DNA of 64,000 nt from Bellilinea sp040754815 (GTDB lineage: Bacteria > Chloroflexota > Anaerolineae > Anaerolineales > Anaerolineaceae): assembly GCA_040754815.1 (NCBI GenBank), contig JBFMBX010000002.1, forward strand, positions 124,001-188,000. The letters run 5' to 3'. A program made the translations under genes and the position numbers. The first letter of the stretch is position 1. Each line of letters starts with the position of its first letter. Shown piece by piece: positions 26,377 to 35,965 of the stretch. The notes below the pieces were generated by a model that saw only the letters and a program-made list of their open reading frames with translations, had not been told where the DNA came from and did not search any database.

Positions 26377-26504
26377 CAAAGCCGATTGTAACGCAAATGT
26401 CCTTACGCCTTTATGTTGAGTGAAATCCCATTTGTACAGCACAGCGAACAGCAAAGGGGCGGGTCTTCTGGCCCGGCTTCATCAGCCTTTGTTAGCCTGA
26501 CGGC

Positions 26505-27335
26505 TCAACCAATTGGCCGCTGGCGCGGATACGAGCCCAGCACCCGCAGAAAGGTGGCAAACTCACCCAGATTGCGCAGGGCGTTCTGCACCCGTTCTTC
26601 GGCAGCGGAGCCGGCCAGATCAATGTAAAAGAAGTACTCCCACGGCTTACCCACCAGCGGACGCGATTCGATCTTGGTCAGGTCAATCTCCCGCAGGGCA
26701 AATACGCTCAACGCCTTGAACAGCGCTCCCGGCTGATTTTTCAGACTGAATACAATCGAGGTCTTGGCATCCGCGCCCGCTTCAACCGGCTGACAGGCGA
26801 TGAGTAGAAAGCGGGTGAAGTTAAGCGGATTATCCTCCAGCCCCTCCATCAGCACCTGCATTCCGTAAAGGTCAGCCGCCCGGCGCGAGGCAATTGCCGC
26901 CACCTCTCGCTCCCCGCGCCGGCGCACTAGCTGTACCGCCCCGGCGGTATCATGCACGGCTTCACTTTTCAATCCCATCCGGCGCAAATTTTCGGCACAC
27001 TGCGCCAGCGCCTGCGGGTGGCTGATCACCCGCCGCACCTCGTCCAACCGCACCCCGGGAAGACCGATCAGGCAATGGGCTATGCGCAAGTGATGCTCAC
27101 CCACCACATGCAGGTCATGTTGCAACAGCAGGTCATAGTTGCGGTGGATGCTGCCCGCCAGTGAATTTTCAATCGGGATGAACCCCAGCGCAGCCTGCCC
27201 GCTTTGCACCGCCTCGAACACCTGCTCGAATGATTCGCACGGCAGGCTGACCGCCTCACTGCCCAAACGGTCAAAGATGGCGGCTTCGGAATAGGCACCG
27301 GCTTCACCTTGAAAGGCAACCCGCAAACCACTCAT
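26505..27335 (-). CDS. pheA: Prephenate dehydratase
   Basis: The 276 residues are a monofunctional enzyme: VAFQGEAGAYSEAA at the N-terminus, GFIPIENSLAGSI, and the catalytic-region motif DTAGAV near residue 146 with NFTRFLLI following. A C-terminal ACT domain from about residue 190 has the phenylalanine-binding GALFKAL and LTKIESRP motifs. It converts prephenate to phenylpyruvate for phenylalanine and is feedback-inhibited by phenylalanine through the ACT domain. Start ATG 27335 overlaps the ilvE stop by 4 bp, placing it at the distal end of the branched-chain operon. This is unusual because the pathway differs; the shared aminotransferase step with ilvE may explain the linkage. Confidence 0.93.
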   Translation of the reverse strand: MSGLRVAFQGEAGAYSEAAIFDRLGSEAVSLPCESFEQVFEAVQSGQAALGFIPIENSLAGSIHRNYDLLLQHDLHVVGEHHLRIAHCLIGLPGVRLDEVRRVISHPQALAQCAENLRRMGLKSEAVHDTAGAVQLVRRRGEREVAAIASRRAADLYGMQVLMEGLEDNPLNFTRFLLIACQPVEAGADAKTSIVFSLKNQPGALFKALSVFALREIDLTKIESRPLVGKPWEYFFYIDLAGSAAEERVQNALRNLGEFATFLRVLGSYPRQRPIG

Positions 27336-28255
27336 GGATTGACCCAGTCCAGCCAGTGATGGTAACGCTCATCTTCGCCGCGCACGACCGCATGAAAGGC
27401 TTGCATCAGCCGGTAGGTAATCGGCCCGCGTCGGCCATTGCCGATCACGCGATGATCAATCTCGGTAACCGGGATGATTTCTGCTGCCGTGCCGCTGACA
27501 AAACACTCATCTGCCACATACAAATGGTCGCGGCTGATTTGCGCTTCCTGCACTTCGCACCCCAAATCCTGTGCCAGCGTAATGACCGCATCGCGGGTGA
27601 TGCCTTCCAGCACTGCCCCCGTGCCGGGCGTGTAAATCACCCCGTGCCGCACGATAAATAAATTTTCGCCGGTACATTCGGCCACGTAGCCCTGCGGGTC
27701 AAGCATGACGGCTTCATCGAAGCCGAGACGGGCCGATTCGGTCTTGGCCAGCACGCTGTTGGCATAATTTCCGGTGATCTTGGCTTTGGTCATCATAATA
27801 TTGGGATGCAGGCGGGTAAAGGACGAAATGTTCATGCGCGCACCTTTTTCTAAGGCTTCCTCGCCTAGATACGCCCCCCAGTACCATGCGGCAATGCCCA
27901 CCCGCGCCCAGCCGGCATCCAGATTGAGATTTTTCACCTGACTGTCAAAGAAGATCAACGGACGAATGTAGCAGGAATCGAATTTGTTGGCGCGTACAAC
28001 CTGCCGGCAGGCTTCTTCCAGTTGTTCCTGAGTAAAGGGCAGCGAGCGAAAACCGAGAATTTTGGCCGATTCCAGCAGGCGCCGAATGTGATCCTTCAGA
28101 CGAAAAATCGCCGGGCCGCGAGGTGTCGCATAACAGCGAATGCCCTCAAAAACCCCCAAACCGTAATGCAAGGCTGAGGTCATAAACGGCACCATCGCCT
28201 GTTCGTTTTTGACCAGTTCTCCGTCCAGCCAGGTGTATCCCTCGTTATTGGTCAT
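27332..28255 (-). CDS. ilvE: Branched-chain amino acid aminotransferase
   Basis: ATG 28255 is used because AAAGGAGAATTC precedes it on the minus strand; an in-frame start at 28291 falls inside leuB. The 307 residues match class IV aminotransferases: TSALHYGLGVFEGIRCY near residue 32, pyridoxal-phosphate Lys in MTKAKITGNYANS near 153, and EAVMLDPQGYVAECTGENLFIV near 185. It catalyses the last step of valine, leucine and isoleucine synthesis from the 2-oxoacids, with glutamate as donor. It overlaps pheA by 4 bp and follows leuB with a short gap. Confidence 0.94.
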   Translation of the reverse strand: MTNNEGYTWLDGELVKNEQAMVPFMTSALHYGLGVFEGIRCYATPRGPAIFRLKDHIRRLLESAKILGFRSLPFTQEQLEEACRQVVRANKFDSCYIRPLIFFDSQVKNLNLDAGWARVGIAAWYWGAYLGEEALEKGARMNISSFTRLHPNIMMTKAKITGNYANSVLAKTESARLGFDEAVMLDPQGYVAECTGENLFIVRHGVIYTPGTGAVLEGITRDAVITLAQDLGCEVQEAQISRDHLYVADECFVSGTAAEIIPVTEIDHRVIGNGRRGPITYRLMQAFHAVVRGEDERYHHWLDWVNP

Positions 28256-28280
28256 GATGAATTCTCCTTTGATGAATGAA

Positions 28281-29351
28281 TTAAAAATCAAACGTCAGTC
28301 GTTGCAAGACGGCCGCCGTCATTTGTTCGGAAGAAAGGCTGCCGCCCAAATCGCGGGTGCGGCAGCCCTCCTGCAGGGCGCGCTCCACCGCCATTTCTAC
28401 CGCGCGCGCTGCCATCTCGTGATTCAAAGCATAGCGCAGCAACAGGGCCACGCTCAAAATTGCACCAAGGGGGTTGGCAATGCCCTGCCCGGCAATATCC
28501 GGCGCAGAGCCGTGAATCGGCTCATAAAGACCGCCCCCACCCCCGCCGAGCGAAGCAGAAGGCAGCAGCCCCATTGAACCGGCCAGCACCGCCGCTTCAT
28601 CGGTCAGAATATCGCCGAACATGTTTTCGGTCACGATTACATCAAAAGCCGCAGGGTTGGAGACCAGACGCATGGCTGCCGTATCCACCAGCACGTGTTC
28701 AACCTGCACCTGCGGAAAACGGCGGCTGACCTGCTGAACGATCTGACGCCACAGACGCGAGGTTTCCAGCACGTTGGCCTTATCCACCGAGGCCAGCCGA
28801 CCGCGCCGTCCGGCAGCCAGCCGAAAGGCGAGGTCAACCACGCGTTCGATTTCGTAATCCCAGTACACCAGCGAATCCACCGCGCCTTCCCGCCCATCCT
28901 GCCTCAGGCGTCCTTTCGGCTCCCCGAAGTACAGTCCGCCGGTCAGTTCGCGCACCACCAGCAAATCCACCCCTTGCAACTTTTCAGGACGCAGGGGAGA
29001 GGCGTCCACCAATGCCGGGTAAACCCGCACCGGACGCAGATTGGCAAACACGCCCAATCCCCTGCGCAGCGCCAGCAGGCCCTGTTCCGGGCGTACGGGA
29101 GCAGCCGGATCGTCCCACTTCGGCCCGCCCACGGCCCCCAGCAGCACGGCATCCGCTTGCTGGCATTCTTTCAGCGTTTCTTCATCCAGCGCTGTACCCA
29201 ATTCATCAATGGCACAGCCGCCGATCAGCCGTTCTTTATACACCAGTTCAATTCCATAATATCCGGCAACCGTATCCAGCACCTGCCGCGCCGCCTGTGT
29301 AACTTCTGGGCCAATTCCGTCTCCGGGTAAAACGACAATGGTATAGGTCAT
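28281..29351 (-). CDS. leuB: 3-isopropylmalate dehydrogenase
   Basis: The 356 residues match LeuB: VVLPGDGIGPEV at the start, ELTGGLYFGEP near residue 140, the cofactor region DKANVLETSRLWR, and NMFGDILTDEAAVLAGSMGLLPSASLG near the metal-binding acids. It oxidatively decarboxylates 3-isopropylmalate to 2-oxoisocaproate. In this operon it probably also acts on 3-methylmalate made by the CimA route. It lies between cimA and ilvE with short gaps, so it is co-transcribed. ATG 29351 follows AAAGGATGACATACGGAT. Confidence 0.94.
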   Translation of the reverse strand: MTYTIVVLPGDGIGPEVTQAARQVLDTVAGYYGIELVYKERLIGGCAIDELGTALDEETLKECQQADAVLLGAVGGPKWDDPAAPVRPEQGLLALRRGLGVFANLRPVRVYPALVDASPLRPEKLQGVDLLVVRELTGGLYFGEPKGRLRQDGREGAVDSLVYWDYEIERVVDLAFRLAAGRRGRLASVDKANVLETSRLWRQIVQQVSRRFPQVQVEHVLVDTAAMRLVSNPAAFDVIVTENMFGDILTDEAAVLAGSMGLLPSASLGGGGGGLYEPIHGSAPDIAGQGIANPLGAILSVALLLRYALNHEMAARAVEMAVERALQEGCRTRDLGGSLSSEQMTAAVLQRLTFDF

Positions 29352-29368
29352 ATCCGTATGTCATCCTT

Positions 29369-30955
29369 TCAATGAACCGCCGCGGGCAGCGGCTGAGCTT
29401 CAACAACCAGAATGCCGTACTCAATCGCATCGGTCAGCGCCCACCACGAAGCCTCGATGATATTGGTGCTGGCGCCCACAGTTCCCCAGGCGCGATGGCC
29501 GTTGCGGGTTTCAATCAGCACACGAGTGGTGGCGCTGGTGCCGTTGTTGCCGTCCAGAATGCGCACCTTGTAATCCGAAAGGTGAAAGCGGGCTATTTGT
29601 GGGTAATGAGGCAGCAAGGCCTTGCGCAGGGCAGCATCCAGCGCTGCCACCGGGCCGTTGCCCTCGGCGGCGGTGTGAATCAACTCGCCGCCCACCCGCA
29701 CCTTGACGGTGGCCTCGGCAATCATACCGCGCCCGGCGCGGTGTTCCACTTCGGCGGTAAAGTCCACCAGTTCAAAGGGCGGCTGGTAATCCGCTTTCTG
29801 ACGCAGCAGCATCAGCATCACCGACGCATCGGCAGCCTCAAAGGAAAAGCCTTTGGCTTCCAGCGCTTTGACCTCCCGCAGGGTTTGATTGACGTTGATT
29901 TGTTCATCAATGACAATGCCGTTCTCTTCGGCTTTGCTGAGCAGATTACCTCGCCCGGACAGCTCCGAAACCACCACCTGCGAGCGGTTGCCCACCAGCG
30001 CCGGGTCAATGTGCTGGTAAGAACGCGGCGTGCGGCGCATGGCCGCCACATGGATGCCGCCCTTGTGGGCAAAGGCGTCCCGCCCCACATACGCCAGATG
30101 CTCATCCGGCGCGAGGTTGGCAATTTCCGCCACATAGTGGGAAAGATCGGTCAACCGGGCAAGATGACCGGCCGGCAGGCAGGTGTAGCCCATCTTCAAT
30201 TCCAGATCGGGAATGATGGAACACAGGTTGGCGTTGCCGCACCGTTCGCCGTAGCCGTTGATGGTGCCCTGCACCTGCACGCAGCCCTCGCGCACCGCCG
30301 CCAGCGAATTGGCTACCGCACACTCGCCGTCGTTATGGGTGTGAATGCCCAGTCTGGCCTGCGGAAAGCGCGCCTTGACGGCGCGGACAATCTCACTCAC
30401 CTCCCACGGCAGGCTGCCGCCGTTGGTATCGCACAACACCAGCGTTTCGGCGCCGCCGCGCAGGGCGGCTGCCAGCGTTTGCAGGGCGTACTCGGCATCT
30501 TCCTTGTAACCGTCGAAAAAGTGCTCGGCGTCGTAAATCACGCGCCGGCCCTGCGCGCTGAGATAAGCCAGCGATTCCTCGATAATTCGCAGGTTGTTTT
30601 GCGGGGTGGTGCGCAGCACCTCATCCACATGCAGCAGGGATGACTTGCCCACCACCGTGCAGACCGGCGCGTTCGATTCCAGCAAGGCACGGATGTTGTC
30701 ATCCTCCGCCGGCGTTTTGTTGACCGCGCAGGTAGCCCCAAAAGCGGCAATAACGGCATGCTTCCATTCCATTCCGGCGGCGCGGGTAAAAAATTCCGCA
30801 TCTTTCGGGTTGGAACCCGGCCAGCCGCCTTCGATGAAATCCACGCCAAATTCATCCAGCCGCCGGGCAATTGCAAGTTTGTCGTTAAGCGAAAGGGAAA
30901 TATCGGTACGCTGGGTGCCGTCGCGCAGGGTGGTGTCATAAATTTCAATTTTCAT
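29369..30955 (-). CDS. cimA: (R)-citramalate synthase
   Basis: The 528 residues start MKIEIYDTTLRDGTQRTDIS, with the pyruvate-carboxyltransferase DTTLRDGTQ motif, FIEGGWPGSNPKD (typical of CimA and distinct from LeuA), CDTNGGSLPW, and the metal site HTHNDGECAVANS. The C-terminal allosteric LeuA-dimer domain is present (about 400-528). It condenses acetyl-CoA and pyruvate to citramalate, which LeuCD and LeuB convert to 2-oxobutyrate for isoleucine without threonine deaminase. No ilvA is present in the window, in line with this route. A homocitrate-synthase role is less likely given the GGWPGSNPKD signature. Confidence 0.9.
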   Translation of the reverse strand: MKIEIYDTTLRDGTQRTDISLSLNDKLAIARRLDEFGVDFIEGGWPGSNPKDAEFFTRAAGMEWKHAVIAAFGATCAVNKTPAEDDNIRALLESNAPVCTVVGKSSLLHVDEVLRTTPQNNLRIIEESLAYLSAQGRRVIYDAEHFFDGYKEDAEYALQTLAAALRGGAETLVLCDTNGGSLPWEVSEIVRAVKARFPQARLGIHTHNDGECAVANSLAAVREGCVQVQGTINGYGERCGNANLCSIIPDLELKMGYTCLPAGHLARLTDLSHYVAEIANLAPDEHLAYVGRDAFAHKGGIHVAAMRRTPRSYQHIDPALVGNRSQVVVSELSGRGNLLSKAEENGIVIDEQINVNQTLREVKALEAKGFSFEAADASVMLMLLRQKADYQPPFELVDFTAEVEHRAGRGMIAEATVKVRVGGELIHTAAEGNGPVAALDAALRKALLPHYPQIARFHLSDYKVRILDGNNGTSATTRVLIETRNGHRAWGTVGASTNIIEASWWALTDAIEYGILVVEAQPLPAAVH

Positions 30956-30979
30956 GTTCTATCGCTCCTTTGTGAACCG

Positions 30980-31570
30980 TTAAAACTCACGCTGCGCTTC
31001 GTAACGGGCAATTTCCGCCTCCAAACCGAGCAGATACCCCAGTTCATCCACGCCGTTGAGCAGGCAGGTCTTGCTGAAGGGATCAATCGGGAAGGTCGCC
31101 GTAGTGCCGTCCGGCAGTTCCAGCGTCTGGGCGGCGAGGTCAATCGTCAGCGTTTGTGAAGGATGGCTGCTGAACAGGAGCATCAGGCGGTCATGCACCT
31201 CCGGCGTCACCACCACCGGCAATAAACCGTTTTTGAGGGCATTGTTCCGGAAAATATCGGCAATGGTGGTGGAGATCACCGCGCGTATGCCCCAGCCGAG
31301 CAGCGCCCAGGCAGCATGTTCGCGTGAAGAACCGCTGCCGAAGTTATCGCCCGCCAGCAGAATCTGCGCGCCCTGACTTTGCGGCTGGTTGAGGATAAAA
31401 GCGGGGTCGGGGCTGCCATCCGGCAGGTAACGCCAGTCGGCGAACAAACTGGCGCCCAGACCGTTTTTGTCGGTGGTTTTCAGGAAGCGCGCCGGAATAA
31501 TCTGGTCGGTATCTACATTGCTGACCGGTAAAACCACAACTTTTGAAGTGAGACGGGTAAACGGCTGCAT
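30980..31570 (-). CDS. leuD: 3-isopropylmalate dehydratase, small subunit
   Basis: The 196 residues match LeuD: VVLPVSNVDTDQIIPARFLK near residue 12 and ILLAGDNFGSGSSREHAAWALLGWGIRAVI near 68, the swivel-domain substrate loop. With LeuC it isomerises 2-isopropylmalate to 3-isopropylmalate, and citramalate to 3-methylmalate for the isoleucine branch. It lies 13 bp after leuC and 24 bp before cimA on the same strand. Confidence 0.94.
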   Translation of the reverse strand: MQPFTRLTSKVVVLPVSNVDTDQIIPARFLKTTDKNGLGASLFADWRYLPDGSPDPAFILNQPQSQGAQILLAGDNFGSGSSREHAAWALLGWGIRAVISTTIADIFRNNALKNGLLPVVVTPEVHDRLMLLFSSHPSQTLTIDLAAQTLELPDGTTATFPIDPFSKTCLLNGVDELGYLLGLEAEIARYEAQREF

Positions 31571-31582
31571 GGCTTATGCTCC

Positions 31583-33013
31583 TCAGGAAAGATAGGGACG
31601 CGGGTCGGTGATCACCCCGGTCAGCGCCGAAGCAGCGGCCGTCAGCGGGCTGGCCAGAAAGGTGCGCCCGCCCTTGCCCTGCCGGCCTTCAAAGTTGCGG
31701 TTGCTGGTGCTGATGGCGTATTGCCCCGGTTCCAGTTGATCGCCGTTCATAGCAATGCACATCGAACAGCCGGGTTCGCGCCATTCGGCACCGGCTTCAA
31801 GGAAGACGCGGTGCAGCCCCTCAGCCTCAGCCTGTTTTTTGACCTGCTGCGAGCCGGGCACCACCAGCACGCGCAGTCCCGACGCTACTTTGCGGCCGCG
31901 CAGCAAACTGGCCGCCATACGCAGGTCGGACAACCGCCCGTTGGTGCAGGAACCGATGAACACCGCATCCAGTTTATGGCCGAGCAGCGGCGTGCCGGGC
32001 TGCAGCCCCATATACGCCAGCGATTTTTCCAGCGCCGCCCGCTGAGCGTTATCCCTGACTTCCTGCGGATCGGGAATGCGTCCGCTGATGGGAATACCCA
32101 TGCCGGGATTGGTGCCGTAGGTTAGAACAGGCTCTAAACGGCTGGCATCCAGATGAATGGTGTGATCGTATTCGGCACCTTCATCGCTGGGCAGGGTTTT
32201 CCAGCGGGCAACGGCGCGCTCCCAGGCCTCGCCCTGCGGGGCATACGGCCGCCCGGCCAGAAATTCAAAGGTGGTTTCATCCGGCGACACCATACCGGCG
32301 CGCGCACCGCCCTCGATGGACATGTTGCAGAGGGTCATGCGTTCTTCCATGCTCATGGCGCGCACCGCCTCGCCCATGTACTCGAAGACATAGCCCGTAC
32401 CGCCCGCCACGCCAATCTGGGCAATCAGACCGAGAATGACATCTTTTGCCGTTACCCCCTTTTGCAGACGGCCTTCAATCCGCACTGCGGCGGTTTTGGG
32501 CTTGCGTTGCAACAGGCACTGAGTCGCCAGCACATGCTCAACCTCGCTGGTGCCGATGCCAAACGCCAGCGCGCCAAAGGCACCGTGGGTGGCGGTGTGG
32601 CTGTCGCCGCACACAATCGTCATGCCCGGCTGGGTCAGTCCCAGTTCCGGGCCGATCACATGCACAATACCCTGATGCGGGCTGCCCAAACCCATCAACG
32701 GGATGCCGAACTCACGGCAGTTTTCTTCCATCTGCATGATCTGGCGGCGGCTGAGTTCATCGGCAAAGGCCAGCCGGCCATCGCCGTTGCCGTTGGGCTT
32801 GCTGAGGGTGGGGATGCCATGATCGAGCGTCCCTACCGTGCGCTCCGGACGGCGCACGCGCAAACCGCGCGCCCGCAGCCCGCTGAACGCCTGCGGCGAG
32901 GTAACCTCATGCACCAGATGCAGGTCAATATACAGTACGGCCGGCGAATCCGGCGGCTGGGTTACCACGTGACTTTCCCAGATTTTTTCAAACAGCGTTT
33001 TTGGGCGGCTCAT
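31583..33013 (-). CDS. leuC: 3-isopropylmalate dehydratase, large subunit
   Basis: The 476 residues match LeuC. Iron-sulfur cluster cysteines are in FIGSCTNGR (about residue 352) and GCSMCIAMN (about 418). CGDSHTATHGAFGALAFGIGTSEVEHVLATQ is the conserved aconitase segment, and HLVHEVTSPQAF lies near the start. Start ATG 33013 falls inside the last codons of a 69-residue upstream frame (overlap 26 bp), and no strong ribosome site is seen, so translation is probably coupled to that small gene. It forms the LeuCD complex with the next gene. Confidence 0.95.
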   Translation of the reverse strand: MSRPKTLFEKIWESHVVTQPPDSPAVLYIDLHLVHEVTSPQAFSGLRARGLRVRRPERTVGTLDHGIPTLSKPNGNGDGRLAFADELSRRQIMQMEENCREFGIPLMGLGSPHQGIVHVIGPELGLTQPGMTIVCGDSHTATHGAFGALAFGIGTSEVEHVLATQCLLQRKPKTAAVRIEGRLQKGVTAKDVILGLIAQIGVAGGTGYVFEYMGEAVRAMSMEERMTLCNMSIEGGARAGMVSPDETTFEFLAGRPYAPQGEAWERAVARWKTLPSDEGAEYDHTIHLDASRLEPVLTYGTNPGMGIPISGRIPDPQEVRDNAQRAALEKSLAYMGLQPGTPLLGHKLDAVFIGSCTNGRLSDLRMAASLLRGRKVASGLRVLVVPGSQQVKKQAEAEGLHRVFLEAGAEWREPGCSMCIAMNGDQLEPGQYAISTSNRNFEGRQGKGGRTFLASPLTAAASALTGVITDPRPYLS

Positions 33014-33197
33014 ACTCGTTCACCGATTGACGAAGATGTTGTTCGTAGGCGGTGCCGTTCATCTCGGCGGCCGAGTGGTGGGGATGACTCTTCATCAGGA
33101 AGTCGGTCATATCCCATCCGGCAGGAATGGTATTGGGGCGCACAACGGCCTGTCCGGGATCGTTTTCCTCAAAATAGGATGAAAAAATGGGGTTCAT
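32988..33197 (-). CDS. 69-residue protein of unknown function between leuA and leuC
   Basis: ATG 33197 has GAGAGGAGA eight bases upstream, a good ribosome site, and the frame runs to 32988, overlapping leuC by 26 bp. The peptide (MNPIFSSYFEEND at its start) is acidic, with a His-rich stretch SHPHH near residue 37 and no membrane segment. I do not recognise it. The 40-bp gap to leuA, the strong ribosome site and the overlap into leuC suggest that it is translated and couples or sets LeuC translation; a regulatory or complex-stabilising small protein is possible. Chance is less likely given the signals, but function is unknown. Confidence 0.6.
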   Translation of the reverse strand: MNPIFSSYFEENDPGQAVVRPNTIPAGWDMTDFLMKSHPHHSAAEMNGTAYEQHLRQSVNEYEPPKNAV

Positions 33198-33237
33198 GGT
33201 TCGGTCTCCTCTCTGGCGAAAGAAATGGAAAAAAGAC

Positions 33238-34857
33238 TCAACTGACCGGCTGTACAGCCGACTCTTCGACACTGCCGTACTGACCGCTAGCAACCAGCAG
33301 TTTGTTCAGGGCAGCCAGATAAGCCTTGACACTGGCCACCACGATGTCCGTATCCGCGCCGTAGCCGCCAAAGGTACGCGGCACTTCGGCCTCGCGCTGT
33401 GGGCTGATTTGCAGCAGGCCGTCGCTGCCCTCGATGCGCACGGTTACCTCTCCCAGCGCATCAATCCCTTCGGTTACAGCGTGGACGACAAACTCTTGCA
33501 GGGTGTTGGGGGCTTTGACAATCGCATCAATGGCTTTGTAAGCCGCGTCCACCGGGCCGGTGCCAACCGCCGCACTGATGTGCAGCTGGCCGTCCGGGCC
33601 GCGCAGGCGCACGGTGGCGGTGGGCATGCCCATCGTGCCGCAGGCCACCTGCAAGCCGTCCAACGCAAACAACTCACGCGGCTGGTACAGTTCGTCCGAA
33701 ACCAGCGCTTCCAGATCGGCATCGGTGATCGTCTTTTTGCGGTCAGCCAGATGTTTGAACCGTTCAAAGACCTGATCCATCTCGGCCTCGTCCAGTGCGT
33801 AACCCAGCGAGGCCAGGCGCGTGCGCAGTGCGTGCCGCCCGGAGTGTTTGCCAAGCACCAGTTTGCTCTGGGTGGCACCCACCGTTTCGGGGCGCATGAT
33901 TTCATAGGTCAATGAATGTTTGAGCATCCCGTCCTGATGGATGCCGGCTTCGTGGGCAAAGGCGTTGGCGCCGACAATCGCCTTGTTGGGCTGCACCGGC
34001 ATACCGGTGTAATTGCTGACCAGTTTGCTGATGCGGGTGATCTGGGTGGTATCAATGCCGGTGTGCAGGTTGTAAAACTGCGGGCGGGTGTGCAGTGCCA
34101 TGACCACTTCTTCTAAGGCAGTATTGCCGGCCCGCTCGCCGATGCCGTTGATGGTCACTTCGGCCTGACGGGCGCCTGCGCGCAGACCGGCCAGCGTGTT
34201 GGCGGTGGCCAGCCCCAAATCGTTGTGGCAATGCACCGACACAATGCAGTTTTCGATGCCCGGCGTGTTTTTGATAATCCCGGCAATCAGCGCACCGAAT
34301 TCATCCGGGGTGGTGTACCCGACCGTATCGGGAATATTCAGCGTGGTTGCCCCGGCGCGGATGGCCACTGCCAGCACCTCGTAGAGAAAAGCGGGGTCGC
34401 TGCGCCCGGCATCTTCCGGGCTGAACTCGACATCTTCACACAGGCTGCGGGCGTAGGCCACCATTTCGGCCACCCGCACCAGCACCTGCTGGCGGGTCAT
34501 GCGCAGTTTGTACTGCATGTGAATTTCAGACGTTGCCAAAAAGGTGTGGATGCGCGGACTGGCGGCCGGTTGAACGGCCTGCCAGGCTTTGTCAATGTCG
34601 TTTTTGGAGGCGCGCGCCAGCCCGCAGATGATCGGCACGCGCCCGCCGTCGGCTGAATTGCCCACCTCAACGGCAATCCGCCGCACGGCTTCCAGGTCGT
34701 CCGGCGAAGCCGCCGGAAAGCCGGCTTCAATCACATCCACACCGAGACGGGCCAGCCCGCGCGCCACTTCCAGTTTTTCGGCGCTGGTCATCGTGGCGCC
34801 GGGGGATTGTTCCCCATCCCGCAGGGTGGTATCGAAAATGCGTACATACTCACTCAT
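33238..34857 (-). CDS. leuA: 2-isopropylmalate synthase
   Basis: ATG 34857 is used, with GCGGAGGCAGCG before it; a longer frame from 34944 overlaps ilvC. The 539 residues show VRIFDTTLRDGEQSPG, GVDVIEAGFPAASPDD, the metal site SVHCHNDLGLATANTLAGLRAGA, and NGIGERAGN, then a C-terminal allosteric domain (about 390-539) that binds leucine. It condenses acetyl-CoA with 2-oxoisovalerate, the first leucine-specific step. It is co-transcribed after ilvC (26-bp gap). Confidence 0.95.
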   Translation of the reverse strand: MSEYVRIFDTTLRDGEQSPGATMTSAEKLEVARGLARLGVDVIEAGFPAASPDDLEAVRRIAVEVGNSADGGRVPIICGLARASKNDIDKAWQAVQPAASPRIHTFLATSEIHMQYKLRMTRQQVLVRVAEMVAYARSLCEDVEFSPEDAGRSDPAFLYEVLAVAIRAGATTLNIPDTVGYTTPDEFGALIAGIIKNTPGIENCIVSVHCHNDLGLATANTLAGLRAGARQAEVTINGIGERAGNTALEEVVMALHTRPQFYNLHTGIDTTQITRISKLVSNYTGMPVQPNKAIVGANAFAHEAGIHQDGMLKHSLTYEIMRPETVGATQSKLVLGKHSGRHALRTRLASLGYALDEAEMDQVFERFKHLADRKKTITDADLEALVSDELYQPRELFALDGLQVACGTMGMPTATVRLRGPDGQLHISAAVGTGPVDAAYKAIDAIVKAPNTLQEFVVHAVTEGIDALGEVTVRIEGSDGLLQISPQREAEVPRTFGGYGADTDIVVASVKAYLAALNKLLVASGQYGSVEESAVQPVS

Positions 34858-34883
34858 CGCTGCCTCCGCAACCGTTAAACGCC

Positions 34884-35945
34884 TCAGGCGGTTTTCTGCC
34901 AGTTTTCCGGGCGCAGGGAACGCACCATCGCACCGGCCTGCCACATCTCCGATTCGCGCATCTGGCGCAGTTCTTCGGCCAGTTTTTCCTGATAATCCGG
35001 CTGGCTGTTGGCTTCCAGCACGCGGCGGGTCTCTTCGCCGCTGGCCACCGATTGGTACAGGCGTTCAAAGACCGGCAGGGTGGCCTTGCGAAATTCATGA
35101 CGCCAGTCCAGCGCGCCGCGCTGGGCAGTCGCCGAGCAGTTGGCGTACATCCAGTCCATCCCGTTTTGGGCCACCAGCCGGATCAGGCTCTGGGTCAATT
35201 CCTCCACCGTTTCGTTGAACGCTTCCGAGGGAGTATGCCCATGCGCGCGCAGGGTCTGGTATTGGGCCTCCATGATGCCCGCCAGTGCGCCCATCAGCAC
35301 GCCGCGTTCACCGGTCAGGTCGGAATAGACCTCGTGTTCAAAGGTGGTCTCAAACAGGTAACCGGAGCCGATGGCAATGCCCAGCGCCAGCGTGCGCTCG
35401 CGGGCGCGGCCGGTGTAATCCTGCGCTACTGCAAAACTGGAATTGACGCCGCTGCCGGCCAGAAAATTGGCGCGCACGCTGGTACCCGAGCCTTTTGGCG
35501 CCACCATAACCACATCCACATATTCGGGCGGCACCACACCGGTTTGCTCTTTATAGACCACCGCAAAACCGTGCGAAAAGTACAGAGCATCACCTTCTTT
35601 GAGGCACGGGCGGATGCGCTCCCACGTCAACTTCTGCGCCGCATCCGAAACCAGATACTGCACCACCGTGCCGCGCGCGGCGGCTTCTTCCATCGGGAAG
35701 AGCGTCTCACCCGCCACCCAGCCGTCGCGCTGGGCTTTTTCCCACGACTTGCCGCCGGGGTTGACCCCCACAATGACCTTAATGCCGTTATCCCTCAGGT
35801 TCAACGCCTGAGCCGGCCCCTGCACACCGTAACCCAGCACGGCCACCACTTCGTCCTTCAACACTTCTTTCGCCCGGCTGAGCGGAAATTCATCCCGCGT
35901 AACCACTTCTTCCTCAACGCCTGCAAAATTCATCTTTGCCATCAT
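34884..35945 (-). CDS. ilvC: Ketol-acid reductoisomerase
   Basis: ATG 35945 is chosen with GAGGAGA upstream; the frame could also start at GTG 35951. The 353 residues contain the NADPH loop VAVLGYGVQGPAQALNLRDNG, the catalytic VMVAPKGSGTSVR, and the C-terminal knotted domain with Glu residues in YSDLTGERGVLMGAL and VEELTQSLI. It converts 2-acetolactate and 2-aceto-2-hydroxybutyrate to the dihydroxy acids. Its length is slightly over the typical 330-residue class I form. It lies 20 bp after ilvN. Confidence 0.95.
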   Translation of the reverse strand: MMAKMNFAGVEEEVVTRDEFPLSRAKEVLKDEVVAVLGYGVQGPAQALNLRDNGIKVIVGVNPGGKSWEKAQRDGWVAGETLFPMEEAAARGTVVQYLVSDAAQKLTWERIRPCLKEGDALYFSHGFAVVYKEQTGVVPPEYVDVVMVAPKGSGTSVRANFLAGSGVNSSFAVAQDYTGRARERTLALGIAIGSGYLFETTFEHEVYSDLTGERGVLMGALAGIMEAQYQTLRAHGHTPSEAFNETVEELTQSLIRLVAQNGMDWMYANCSATAQRGALDWRHEFRKATLPVFERLYQSVASGEETRRVLEANSQPDYQEKLAEELRQMRESEMWQAGAMVRSLRPENWQKTA

Positions 35946-35965
35946 GTTCACTTCTCCTCAGGTTT

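Noticed and set aside
33187..33915. A 242-residue rightward frame over leuA
   Set aside because: It lies antisense to leuA, whose domains are unambiguous; no independent support.
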